From an uncultured Ruminococcus sp. (GTDB taxonomy: Bacteria > Bacillota > Clostridia > Oscillospirales > Acutalibacteraceae), in assembly GCA_902762375.1 (NCBI GenBank), contig CACWNY010000001.1, forward strand, positions 62,001-126,000: a stretch of DNA of 64,000 nucleotides. The letters run 5' to 3'. This document shows, in pieces, positions 1-10,000 of this stretch. The notes beneath the pieces are model-generated. The model saw only the letters and a program-made list of their open reading frames with translations, searched no databases and was not told the origin of the DNA. The position numbers and the translations under genes were made by a program. Each line of letters opens with the position of its first letter. Positions within the stretch are counted from its first letter, which is position 1.

Positions 1-810
1 CTGATTTGTGTGGGAGCGTTAGCCGTATTGATATTGATGTCGCCGTTGTATACAGGATATATCAGATTTATTGCCGACTGTCGTGACGGCGACAGCGGTG
101 ATATCAACGATATTTTCTATTATTTCAGCAAAGAGAAATATTTCGAAACCGTTCAGTTCAATATTTATCTCTTTATCAAGAAAGCGGTATATTTGTTATT
201 GTTTTCCCTGCCTGTGGTAGGATTGCTGTTACTTTCCGATAATTCTCTCTACCAGACCGCTTTACAGATAGGTGCAGTATGGGTAGGCGGAGCGTGTCTG
301 TTCGGATATTTTTTTATTTCCCGTCTGTATATTCTGTCTGAATATTTATATGTCAGAGGTTTTCATTACGAAAAAGAATCGGATATCGCCAAAGCGTCAA
401 AATATATCGTCAAGAGAAACTTAGGCAAAGTTATGGGAATATATGTATCGTATCTTGGGTGGCTGATATTGTGTTTTCTGGTGATACCCATTGTGTTTGT
501 TTATCCCTATTTCAAACATACCGCTGTATTGAGCTACTCCTATCTTTACGATATCGAAAACAGTAATCCCCAATCTCCACTGTATCAATCCGATAAACCG
601 TCAGAACCCAATCCGCCTGTTTCTGAAATCCAACCTCAGGAAACCCAATTCTCCGAAACTCAAGCCGAAGAAACCCAATTCCCTGAAATTCAACCCGAAG
701 AAACCCAATTCTTCGAAACTCAAGCCGAAGAAACCCAATTCCCCGAAACTCAACCCGAAGAAACCCAATTCCCCATTTCTGAAACGGAACAGTCTGACGA
801 TGACAATTAA
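1..810 (+). CDS. Membrane protein, DUF975-like (5' end missing)
   Basis: The reading frame is open from the first base, so the N-terminus lies outside the window; about 269 codons are visible. There are at least three hydrophobic segments (around visible residues 58-75, 85-105 and 140-170) separated by charged loops, followed by a hydrophilic tail of five 10-residue repeats rich in Glu, Thr, Gln and Pro. The layout (SPLYTGYIRF near the start, a late SYLGWLILCFL helix, then a Tyr-rich end) resembles the DUF975 family of clostridial membrane proteins, whose function is unknown. The last codons, Asp-Asn-stop, are supplied by the left end of a dispersed repeat, so the original C-terminus may have been different. 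Family assignment is tentative. Confidence 0.6.
   Translation: MICVGALAVLILMSPLYTGYIRFIADCRDGDSGDINDIFYYFSKEKYFETVQFNIYLFIKKAVYLLLFSLPVVGLLLLSDNSLYQTALQIGAVWVGGACLFGYFFISRLYILSEYLYVRGFHYEKESDIAKASKYIVKRNLGKVMGIYVSYLGWLILCFLVIPIVFVYPYFKHTAVLSYSYLYDIENSNPQSPLYQSDKPSEPNPPVSEIQPQETQFSETQAEETQFPEIQPEETQFFETQAEETQFPETQPEETQFPISETEQSDDDN
622..781 (+). repeat. 30-bp tandem repeat inside the first gene
   Basis: Five units with exact 30-bp spacing (the block AAACCCAATT recurs at 641, 671, 701, 731 and 761) encode a repeated EETQFxExQ motif. The period is a multiple of three, so unit gain or loss would keep the frame. Confidence 0.9.
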
Positions 811-925
811 AAGTTTTTTGTCCACTTTTTTTCAAAAAAGTGGTGGGGTGCAGGGGCAAAGCCCCGCTGGGATTGTCAAGGGCAAAGCCCTTGACACAGG
901 ATTTTAAAGGGCAAAGCCCTTTAAT
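801..925 (+). repeat. Dispersed hairpin repeat, copy 1
   Basis: Starts with GACAATTAAAAG, then a CCACTTTTTTT/AAAAAAGTGG hairpin, a GGGGCAAAGCCCC hairpin, a CAAGGGCAAAGCCCTTG hairpin and an AAAGGGCAAAGCCCTTT hairpin. It begins inside the last codons of the upstream gene and could act as its terminator, although it has no clean T-run. Confidence 0.85.
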
Positions 926-947
926 AGAAATTTTTTCCTGAAGATAA

Positions 948-976
948 TTGACACATCTGTATAAAAATGATAATAT
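948..976 (+). promoter_or_regulatory. Probable promoter of the LRR/dockerin operon
   Basis: TTGACA (948-953), 17-bp spacer, TAATAT (971-976). A CTTAAAGGACAA hairpin with one mismatch lies in the leader near 1004-1030. Confidence 0.5.
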
Positions 977-1066
977 AATCGTATAGATTTTTTGTTGTTA
1001 TTCTTAAAGGACAAGCATTTGTCATTTAAGACTGATATACATATTATTTTACTCAGGAGGTAGTTT

Positions 1067-4000
1067 ATGGAGGACAAAGAAAGGTATCGTTCCTCAGACA
1101 TTCCAAAATCTGCATTGAGTATAATACTTACAGCATCGTTGCTACTCAATGGCGGATATTGTATGAGTGTCGGAGCGGACAACACCACACCCAATGATAA
1201 TTCGCCGTCAGTTTCCGAAAAGCGTAAGACAGATGCGACATTATCAAAGTCAGTGACAGAAACCGTACAGAAAAATTCTGTGTCTAAAGACAAAAAAGAA
1301 ACTAAACTTTCATCAGGAGAGGTTATTGAAACAAGTATCTATGACTTTGAATATAAACTCTCTGAAGACGATGAAGTGATTATCACAAAGTATATCGGCA
1401 CAGATACAGAAGTGGTTATTCCAGAAGATTTCAACGGCTACTATGTTATTGAAATTGCAAATGAGGCTTTTTACAGAAGCAATGTCACATCGGTAAAACT
1501 TTCGTCGACCGTAGAAAAAATCGGCAGACAGGCTTTTTACGACTGTACCAGTCTGCAAACGGTTGATTTCGGAGAAAGTCTGAAAGAAATCGGTGATAAT
1601 GCTTTTTCCTATTGTTATGCTCTGGAAAGCGTTGATTTGCCTGATACCTGTACAAAAATAGAGTATAGTGCATTTTACAACTGTACAGGTCTGAAAACAC
1701 TTAATTTAGGACAAAATATGGAGTTTTTAGGTAACAGTGCATTCCAGTATTGCTATGCGTTGGAGAGTATTGTTCTTCCTGATTCTCTTACCAGTATGGG
1801 AACATACTGTTTCTACAATAACAGAACGGCTAAAACAGTCAAATTCGGAAAAGGACTTAAGAATATTTCGTACTGTGCCTTTTCATACTGTTATGCTTTG
1901 ACTTCGGTAGAATTTCCCGAAAATCTGGAATCGATTGATGATTATGCGTTCAGTTCCTGTACAGCTTTGTCAGAAATCATATGGTCAGATAACATCAAGT
2001 CCATAGGAAAATATGCGTTTGCTTCTTGTTATGCGTTGACGGAGTTTACCATACCCGATTCGGTAAAGAGTATAGGTTATGAGGCATTGAACAGTTGTAC
2101 GAATTTGAAAAGTATTCATCTGGGAAAACTGGTATCCGATTTTACTGTAGATACGATATCCGGCGATACACTTCTGGATAAATTTACGGTAGATAAAAAC
2201 AATGAATATTACTCCGCTGACAGTCACGGAGTTCTTTTCAACAAGGAAAAAACTACCCTTGTCAGAATGGGCAGAGGATATGAAGGCAGTTATGTTATTC
2301 CGTCAACGGTGACAAAGATAGGCAGATATGCGTTTTCCTATTGTCAGAAACTGAATGAAGTGACAATGAGTAAAAATATTGATACGGTTGATGAATATGC
2401 TTTCAGAGGTTGTACACTTCTGACGGATATTACTTTTAATGATAAACTGGAACATATCGGCAACAATGCGTTTTATGAATGTAGTGCATTGGAGAGCATT
2501 GACTTTGGCAGTGCTTTACAGACTATTGGTTCAGGTGCATTTTATAACTGTAATAAACTGAATAATATCACCATACCTGACAGTTGTACTACTTTGGAGA
2601 ACGGTGCTTTTCAGTATTGCCGTTCACTTTCAAAGATTACACTTGGTAACAAACTGGTAACGATTAGCCATTATTGTTTTTATTACTGTTCGGCATTGAC
2701 TGAAATAGATTTGCCCGAAAGTCTGAAAACAATCGGAGATAATGCGTTCGGTGGCACTCCGTTGGAAGAGGTTACTATTCCTGACGGTGTGGAAACTCTC
2801 GGAAGCTGGGCATTCAGCAGTTGTTCTAAAATGAAGAAACTGCATATCGGAAACAGTATCAAATCATTGCCCAGTTATGTGTTTACCAGTTGTACAGCTC
2901 TGGAAGAAATAGATTTCCCGTCCTCATTGCAGTCGATTGGCTATGAATCTTTCTATAACTGTACATCACTGAGTAGTGTCAGTCTGAATGAGGGACTGAC
3001 AAGTATAGGGGCATATTCTTTCCAGAACTGTACATCACTTACAGAATTGGTATTGCCCGAAAGTTTAACGAATATGTCTGATTCTGCGTTTCGTGACTGT
3101 AAGGCTTTAAAGCGTGTAACAGTGGATAAAAATCTGACTTCTTTGTGGGCAGGAGCATTCTATAACTGTACATCTCTGGAAGAAATCAATGTATCCAAAG
3201 ACAATATCACCTTTGCATCGGTAGATGGTGTCGTCTTTGACAAGCACTGTACAGAAATTCTGATTTTCCCTCGTGCTAAATCGGGAAAATATAAAATTCC
3301 TGACACTGTAACCAAAATCAACAATAACGCTTTTGACAATGCCACCAAACTTACAGAAATCACCATAGGTGAGGCAGTAGAAAGTATTGGCAGTTCGGCA
3401 TTTGTAGGGTGTACATCACTGGAGAAAGTTCAGATAAATGAAAATTGTGAAACCATCGGAAACAGTGCTTTCTATAACTGTACGGCTCTCAAAACGGTCA
3501 TTCTGGGTAAATATACCAAGAATATCAGTGACTATACTTTCTCGAACTGTACGGCACTGGAAAATGTATCGCTTGGTGAAAGATTATCTTCTATTCCCTA
3601 TGAGGCTTTCTATAACTGTAAATCGCTGAAAAGTATTTCTTTCCCTGATACAGTAAAAAGTACAGGCAGTTACAGTTTCCAGAACTGTAGCAGTCTGGAA
3701 GAGGTCAATCTGGGTGAAGGTATCGAATCCGTTGGCTACTATTCTTTTGGTGGTACAGCTATCAAGAATATTATTATTCCCGACACGGTAAAATCCATAG
3801 GCAACTATGTTTTTTCTTATACTCCGCTTAAAGAGATTACCATAGGCAAGGGACTTTCTTCGATGGATGTCTATTACAATTTCCCTAGTACGCTGGAAAC
3901 GATTACCGTTTCGGACGAAAACCTGACATTCAGTTCTGCAGATAATGTGCTGTATAACAGAGATATGTCCGAACTTATCTACTGTCCCAGAGGAAGAACA

Positions 4001-7000
4001 GCCGAATTTACCATACCTGATACAGTAACCACACTCAGCGATTTTGCCTTTCAGTATTGCAGTAAGCTGACGGCGATAAAGGAGTACGGCAATGTTACGG
4101 CTGGAACATCAAACACGATATACGGTCTTGACAAAGCGAACTTTACCGCATATGTCACCGAAAATTCCTATCTGCACAAACTGTTTGCTGATAACGGTTA
4201 TACTTGTGAGATTATCGAAGATACCCGTACACAGGTAAGCGACTGCGATTTAAGATACGATAAATATGTAGAGTACGGTTATTCGGTAAAAGCGAACCTC
4301 AAGATTTTTGACGGTGACAAGGAACTGATAGAAAATAAAGACTTCAAAGCCTACTACTCCAATGCAGGAAGCTGGGTTACAGGAGATGCAACCATTACGG
4401 TATACGGTATGGGCGAATACGGTGGAAACACAGCGGTAAAATTCTATATTTACCGACCTTTCGCCAGCACATTTGACATCAAACGGACAGGAGCAGCAAC
4501 CTATACCCTGAAGAACTCTCCCACAGAAGGTGTGCCTGAATACACCAACAAATTTGAGTTTGCCAAAACGGAAGATGTGCAGGCAGGTAATCCAGTATGG
4601 ACAACTATTCCCAATCCCGACAATCTCTCCAGTGTTGCCTATTTCTTTGAAGAGGACGGCGAATTTACGGTACGCTCCACAGTAACCGACAAAATTGACA
4701 ATATGGTTGTCAAACAACAGGAAATCAGCGTAACCGCCCCTCGTGCAAGAATGAGTTTTTCTGATGACAAGGTCGTATTTGGTAAGACTATCACCGTTAC
4801 CGCTTACGGAAACAACTTTGGCAAAAACAAGAGATATCAGTTTGAAGTCAACTATGGTGAGGCAGAAGAATGGACGGTAGTCAGTGAGTTCAGCACAACC
4901 AACAGAAACATCGACCTGACCTTTGATAAGGCGGGCATTTATCAGGTAAGGCTGACCGTAACTGATGACGCAGGCAATACCGCCGAAAAGACACAAAGAT
5001 TTGAAATTGTGAAACCGTCTGTTGATTTTGTTTTAAGCAAGCCACCCGCTCTCAACGAAGAAGTACTTATCAAGACAAACATTGATGCTGTTGCCGATGA
5101 CTATGCGTATAAATACGAATACAGAAAGTCGGGAGAGAGTAGCTGGACTTTGATAAAGAACTTTACTTCAGCAAAGAATTGTGCGTGTAGTTTTGCCGAT
5201 GCAGGAACTTATCAGATAAGAGTAACCTCAAGATATAAAAATGATACTTCCATAAAATCCACGAAAGTCAAATCCGTTGTCCTCAGCAAGCCGATTGTCA
5301 CACTTACCGCACCCGAAACCGCCGAAATGGGTACACAGGCAATCCTTAAAGCCAGTACAGAATTTTTTGGTGAAGCTGTCACCTATAAATACCAATACAA
5401 GAGTGTTACCGATACACAGTGGAGAAATCTTTACAACGGTGCAGAAACCTCCGCAAAACTCACCTTACAACAGACGGGCAACTATACGGTAAGAGTTATC
5501 GCTACAGACGGTTTCGGCAATAAATCCACTTCAACAAAGAAGATTGCGGTCACAGGAGCAGTAGTAGAACTGCTTGCCGACAACAACAAGGTATATGTAG
5601 GCGATACCGTGCAGTTAAGTACAAGATTCAAATCTTATCAGGGGTCTATGGCAGACTACACCTATAAATTTGAATACAGAGAATGTCTTTCTTCTACATG
5701 GCACACACTTCAGGATTACAGCAATGACGGAAGTGCCAAATTCAATGCCAGACAATGTGCAACCTCTGACCAGTACGCACAATATGCAGGTATGTACGAA
5801 ATGAAAGTCACCGCAAAAGACGGTAACGGTGTTACTTCAACCTCTGTCATCACAGTACTTGTCAAGAAAATGGAACTGACTTTCGGTTTATCAGAATACA
5901 ATGTTGTCCCCGACACCGAAGTTACTTTAAGTGCCAATGTTGTAGGAGGAGAAAAGCCTGTCAAATTCATGTATGAATTTAAAAAGGATAACGGTATATG
6001 GCAACCGCTTGTCCACAGCAACTATACCGAAAATGATGTTATCCGTTTCAAATTCTCCGCAGAGGGTACTTATCAGATTCGAGTTTCCGCAAAGGATAAG
6101 AACGGTCTTACAATAGGCAATACGGCAGATGTAGGTGGAGTAGGCTATGAGGGAGAAGTAAAAACACTCAAAGTACAGAAGCCTGTTGTACATACGCTGA
6201 CAAGTTCGGTTTACCCGACCTCTACAAGAATCCTCAAAGGCAAAGATGTCAAAATCACCGCCTACTCACAGTACGCAACAGGCGATGTTAAATATCAGTT
6301 TACCGTAAAACATTCTTCAAGTAGTGAAGAAACCATTCTTCAGGACTTTGACAGCAACGACCAGATTATTTTTAATGGCGAACAGGAAGGTACTTATTAC
6401 ATCACTGTTACTGTCAAAGACAGTGTGGGTCATACATCAACTTCAACCGCAACGATTTCTGTAACCGACTATGCCCTTTCGATATCGTCCAATTATCCTG
6501 AAGTCACTTCGGGCAGAGATTTCCATATTTCGGCAAATGTATCTTACAGTGATGAGAATGTTTACCGTTTCAAATATGAATACCGTCTTAAAGGAAGTTC
6601 CACATGGAAAACTGTCAGTGATTTTACAGAAGAAAGAGTACAGCGTTTCAATCTGTATACCACAGGTGTATACGATATCAAAGTAACCGCACAGAACAGT
6701 GAGGGTATTGAGAAAACAGCAACGATGTCTGTAAAAGTCAATGAAAAACTCAACAGTTTCATTTCCGCAATGCCGTCACATATCACAGTCAATTCCGATA
6801 CCGTACTGATTTGTACAGCAACGGGCGGTACAGGAAACATTACCTATGAATATGAATATTGTCTTACAGGCACAGGCGAATGGCATAAATTCAGCACAGA
6901 TAATACAAGTTCCGTCACCACATTTTCAGCAGACACAGCAGGTGTATACAAGATACGGGCAACTGCTAAAGATATCACAGGAGCAAGTAAGCGTACGGAA

Positions 7001-7024
7001 CAGATAAAAGTATATGTAAAATAA
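1067..7024 (+). CDS. Exported giant protein: BspA-type LRR plus nine triple-tyrosine/PKD-like repeats
   Basis: 1985 aa. The start ATG follows AGGAGG at 7-8 nt. A hydrophobic stretch at residues 16-33 suggests export. Residues about 85-1005 are LRR_5 (BspA/TpLRR) repeats of about 23 residues with recurring AFxxCxxL and IPDSV blocks. Residues about 1165-1985 hold nine repeats of about 90 aa that start with a Y/F-x-Y/F-E-Y strand and end with GxYxIRVTAKD, as in Y_Y_Y (triple-tyrosine) or PKD-like folds. BspA-type LRRs often mediate adhesion. There is no dockerin, LPXTG or SLH module, so the anchoring mode is unknown. The next gene follows after 18 nt and carries a related triple-tyrosine module plus a dockerin, so the two probably work together outside the cell. 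Ligand unknown. Confidence 0.85.
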   Translation: MEDKERYRSSDIPKSALSIILTASLLLNGGYCMSVGADNTTPNDNSPSVSEKRKTDATLSKSVTETVQKNSVSKDKKETKLSSGEVIETSIYDFEYKLSEDDEVIITKYIGTDTEVVIPEDFNGYYVIEIANEAFYRSNVTSVKLSSTVEKIGRQAFYDCTSLQTVDFGESLKEIGDNAFSYCYALESVDLPDTCTKIEYSAFYNCTGLKTLNLGQNMEFLGNSAFQYCYALESIVLPDSLTSMGTYCFYNNRTAKTVKFGKGLKNISYCAFSYCYALTSVEFPENLESIDDYAFSSCTALSEIIWSDNIKSIGKYAFASCYALTEFTIPDSVKSIGYEALNSCTNLKSIHLGKLVSDFTVDTISGDTLLDKFTVDKNNEYYSADSHGVLFNKEKTTLVRMGRGYEGSYVIPSTVTKIGRYAFSYCQKLNEVTMSKNIDTVDEYAFRGCTLLTDITFNDKLEHIGNNAFYECSALESIDFGSALQTIGSGAFYNCNKLNNITIPDSCTTLENGAFQYCRSLSKITLGNKLVTISHYCFYYCSALTEIDLPESLKTIGDNAFGGTPLEEVTIPDGVETLGSWAFSSCSKMKKLHIGNSIKSLPSYVFTSCTALEEIDFPSSLQSIGYESFYNCTSLSSVSLNEGLTSIGAYSFQNCTSLTELVLPESLTNMSDSAFRDCKALKRVTVDKNLTSLWAGAFYNCTSLEEINVSKDNITFASVDGVVFDKHCTEILIFPRAKSGKYKIPDTVTKINNNAFDNATKLTEITIGEAVESIGSSAFVGCTSLEKVQINENCETIGNSAFYNCTALKTVILGKYTKNISDYTFSNCTALENVSLGERLSSIPYEAFYNCKSLKSISFPDTVKSTGSYSFQNCSSLEEVNLGEGIESVGYYSFGGTAIKNIIIPDTVKSIGNYVFSYTPLKEITIGKGLSSMDVYYNFPSTLETITVSDENLTFSSADNVLYNRDMSELIYCPRGRTAEFTIPDTVTTLSDFAFQYCSKLTAIKEYGNVTAGTSNTIYGLDKANFTAYVTENSYLHKLFADNGYTCEIIEDTRTQVSDCDLRYDKYVEYGYSVKANLKIFDGDKELIENKDFKAYYSNAGSWVTGDATITVYGMGEYGGNTAVKFYIYRPFASTFDIKRTGAATYTLKNSPTEGVPEYTNKFEFAKTEDVQAGNPVWTTIPNPDNLSSVAYFFEEDGEFTVRSTVTDKIDNMVVKQQEISVTAPRARMSFSDDKVVFGKTITVTAYGNNFGKNKRYQFEVNYGEAEEWTVVSEFSTTNRNIDLTFDKAGIYQVRLTVTDDAGNTAEKTQRFEIVKPSVDFVLSKPPALNEEVLIKTNIDAVADDYAYKYEYRKSGESSWTLIKNFTSAKNCACSFADAGTYQIRVTSRYKNDTSIKSTKVKSVVLSKPIVTLTAPETAEMGTQAILKASTEFFGEAVTYKYQYKSVTDTQWRNLYNGAETSAKLTLQQTGNYTVRVIATDGFGNKSTSTKKIAVTGAVVELLADNNKVYVGDTVQLSTRFKSYQGSMADYTYKFEYRECLSSTWHTLQDYSNDGSAKFNARQCATSDQYAQYAGMYEMKVTAKDGNGVTSTSVITVLVKKMELTFGLSEYNVVPDTEVTLSANVVGGEKPVKFMYEFKKDNGIWQPLVHSNYTENDVIRFKFSAEGTYQIRVSAKDKNGLTIGNTADVGGVGYEGEVKTLKVQKPVVHTLTSSVYPTSTRILKGKDVKITAYSQYATGDVKYQFTVKHSSSSEETILQDFDSNDQIIFNGEQEGTYYITVTVKDSVGHTSTSTATISVTDYALSISSNYPEVTSGRDFHISANVSYSDENVYRFKYEYRLKGSSTWKTVSDFTEERVQRFNLYTTGVYDIKVTAQNSEGIEKTATMSVKVNEKLNSFISAMPSHITVNSDTVLICTATGGTGNITYEYEYCLTGTGEWHKFSTDNTSSVTTFSADTAGVYKIRATAKDITGASKRTEQIKVYVK

Positions 7025-7042
7025 TTTAGGAGGCGAAAAACT

Positions 7043-10000
7043 ATGCCAAAAAAACTTGGCAGAAAAATTCTGTCTGCCGTTTTGACCGTTACTATGCTGA
7101 CGAGTGTTATTGTTCCTACCGCTTTTGCCGAAAGCAATAACAGTGGTGTGATAAGCAACAAAAAAGTCCGTATGAGTGCGGTTGCAGAAAATTTTCTGAA
7201 AGTTTTTCAGAAAAAAGAAGAACATATCAGTTCTTTGGAAATCACCGATATTTCCTTTGACATCAACAGGGATTTCGACCAGAGTTGTTATGTTACGGTA
7301 AAAAATACGGGCAAAGAAAATCAGGTATTTTTCCTTTCTTCAGATAATCCCTATGATGATATTTTCTTAGGATTTGTCGAGGCAGGGTCTGATTCACAGC
7401 CTACATTGTTGACGGCAGGAGCAAGTACAAAGGTAAAACTCACGGTATTTGCTCAAAAAGCGTCAAAGAACACCTACACTATACCCGTAAAGGCTTACAC
7501 GATTGACGGTACAAACAACATTCTTGATGACGAAAAGGAAATTACGCTCAATCTTCCTGATGAAGAACTCAAATTCACTTGTGACCTTACCGCAAGCGAT
7601 GAAGATACACTGGAACAGAGTTACCTTATCATCAACAACGGCAAATCGTTGAGCAGTGTGGATATTTATGCTGACGATACGATTGCAGACTATGTTACTT
7701 TTGAGCCTGGTATCACCGAAACACCTATAAAGGCAAATGAGAATATTTCCCTGAAAGTCCGTCCCAATCTCAACGCCATGAAAAAGGACAACATCACTCG
7801 TGCAGAAGGGAATATTGTCATTTCATCAGCAGGTAAAGAACAGAAGTTCGCTTTAGTGATGGACACACAAGGCAAAGAAATCCATTCCATTACCATGCAA
7901 CAGCTTATCGACTATCAGAGAGGTAACAAACTGTACTATAATCTTGAACCCGATACAACCAATTTCTCTGACAATATCAAAGTTACCGATAATACCGAAA
8001 GTGGCGGAGAGTATTCCATATCCTATGAAGTACCTTTTGTGGATAAAAATACGGATAAAAAAGTTGCCAGCGAAATTGCAGAAACCAAATTTTCCGCATA
8101 CGATGGCAATCAGCCGTCAGGAACAGTGATTGATTACGATGTTCACGAAGAAGATGACGGACTGGTTATCCATACGAAGGTTGTTGCCTCTACAAGTGAT
8201 ATACTGGATTTGCTTCAGGCAATACAAATGCAACTGGAAACCCCTCCTGTTGATGGAGAAGCCAGTATTGTTGCTCCTACTGAAACTTCCACGAAAAAAT
8301 CCGCTAAACTTCCCAGCGAAGCTATGCTGAAAGAACTGTTCAGTAATAGAGAAAAAAGTTTTGAAGAAAAATTAGGGGATACGGCTGGCTATATCAGAGA
8401 TGGCAGTATGCAGATTGTCAACGGTGGAAAAGTACTTGTTGACTCTTCTGTAAAGATTGTCAATAATGGTGGTAGCGGTAAAATAAATGATATCGCACAA
8501 GGTATTGCCAATTCTAACACGGGAAAAGTTCTCCAGAATTTAGACAAATCCACTTTAGGTAAAGTTTACAACGGAGCATCTAAAGTAAACGATGCGTGGA
8601 CTATCGTTTCAGGAGCACACACACTTTACACAAGAGACAATTTCAAGTATGTCAATCAGGTAAATGATTCTCCGAATGTTTCTGGGGTAGATAAAGATGT
8701 CTATAAAGCGTGTGCCACTTCAAAAGATATTATGACGGGTGTTGGTATGACGATGGCGGTTGTTTCGCTTACCACAACATTAGGCCCGATAGGATTTGCG
8801 GTAGGATTGGGCATTATGTTGGCAAGTTACGCCGTCAACGAGTATCTTGACAGCGAAATGGAGCGTATTGAGAAAGAAGCAGGCATAGATGAAGATGACC
8901 CTGACGGTTCAGCAGATACTTCCCAGAACAAGAGAAATCAATGTACCAATGCACAGAAGATAGGTGTACCATGGAATCCACCTTTGGGTGACGGAACATA
9001 CAGTAGTGGTGGAAACACACCTCAAACCCCTACCAGTCCACCAACAGAACCGCCTACTTCTCCACCCACAGACCCTCCGACAGACCCCACAGAACCACCC
9101 ACAGACCCGACAGAACCCCCGACAGAACCCCCGACAGAACCCCCGACAGACCCTCCAAAACCTAGATGGAATTTCTATCTCAAAACAGACAAGGAAAGTG
9201 TACCGCAGGACGAAGACCTGACTTTATGGCTGGAATCTAATGTAGATTTATCGCAGTTCGTATTCAGATATCAGTACATGAGAAATATAGAGAGCTGGGT
9301 AAATCTTACAGACGGTTATGTGGAAAGTACAAAACTGACAACATCGTTCCATAAAACAGGAGATTATGTATTAAGGGCAATCGTCAAATCAAAGACAAAT
9401 CCTGATTTCTGGCTTTGTGTTGACAAGAAAATCACCGTCACAAAATCAGCAACTTCCAGAGCATTTGATACTTCACAGATGAATGTATTCGTATCGACAA
9501 GACTTCAGGCAGGCGATAAATCTTCAAACGATATGAATATGTCTACCCGTTACATGGTAAACGGTGTGTTTGCAGGACAGACGCTGAATGACGGACATTC
9601 CAGTTTATCCATGCTCAGACTGGATATGAGTAATGTCAAACTCAACGGTGTCAATACTATCACCGCAAACTATTCCACAACCCCTACCCATTACAGAACA
9701 GTATCGGATATGGAAATTATTACCTACTATCCTTTCGATACAGAAGTGAATTATGTAGGCAGTCTTGAAGATTACCGTGATATGACCTTGAAACCTGACT
9801 TTTCGGTATACGAAGAAAATATTTATGTTGACGGAGATTTCTATGTCGGCGAAGAAACCACTCTGCATTGTGATGTCTACAACCGAAATCTTGCAGGTGG
9901 CTGGTACGATATCATCATAAAAGACGGTAATAAAGTTCTCTACTTTGCCGAAAATGAAAGACTGAGTTCCATGTCAGCGAAAAATATTGAAATCGCATGG

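Noticed and set aside
512..859. Repetitive minus-strand frame over the 30-bp repeats
   Set aside because: The repeat makes every frame open; the plus frame continues a membrane protein, the minus frame continues nothing.
4250..4996. A 248-codon frame antisense to the LRR gene
   Set aside because: Cys/Phe-rich composition typical of a shadow frame; the plus-strand protein is clearly real.
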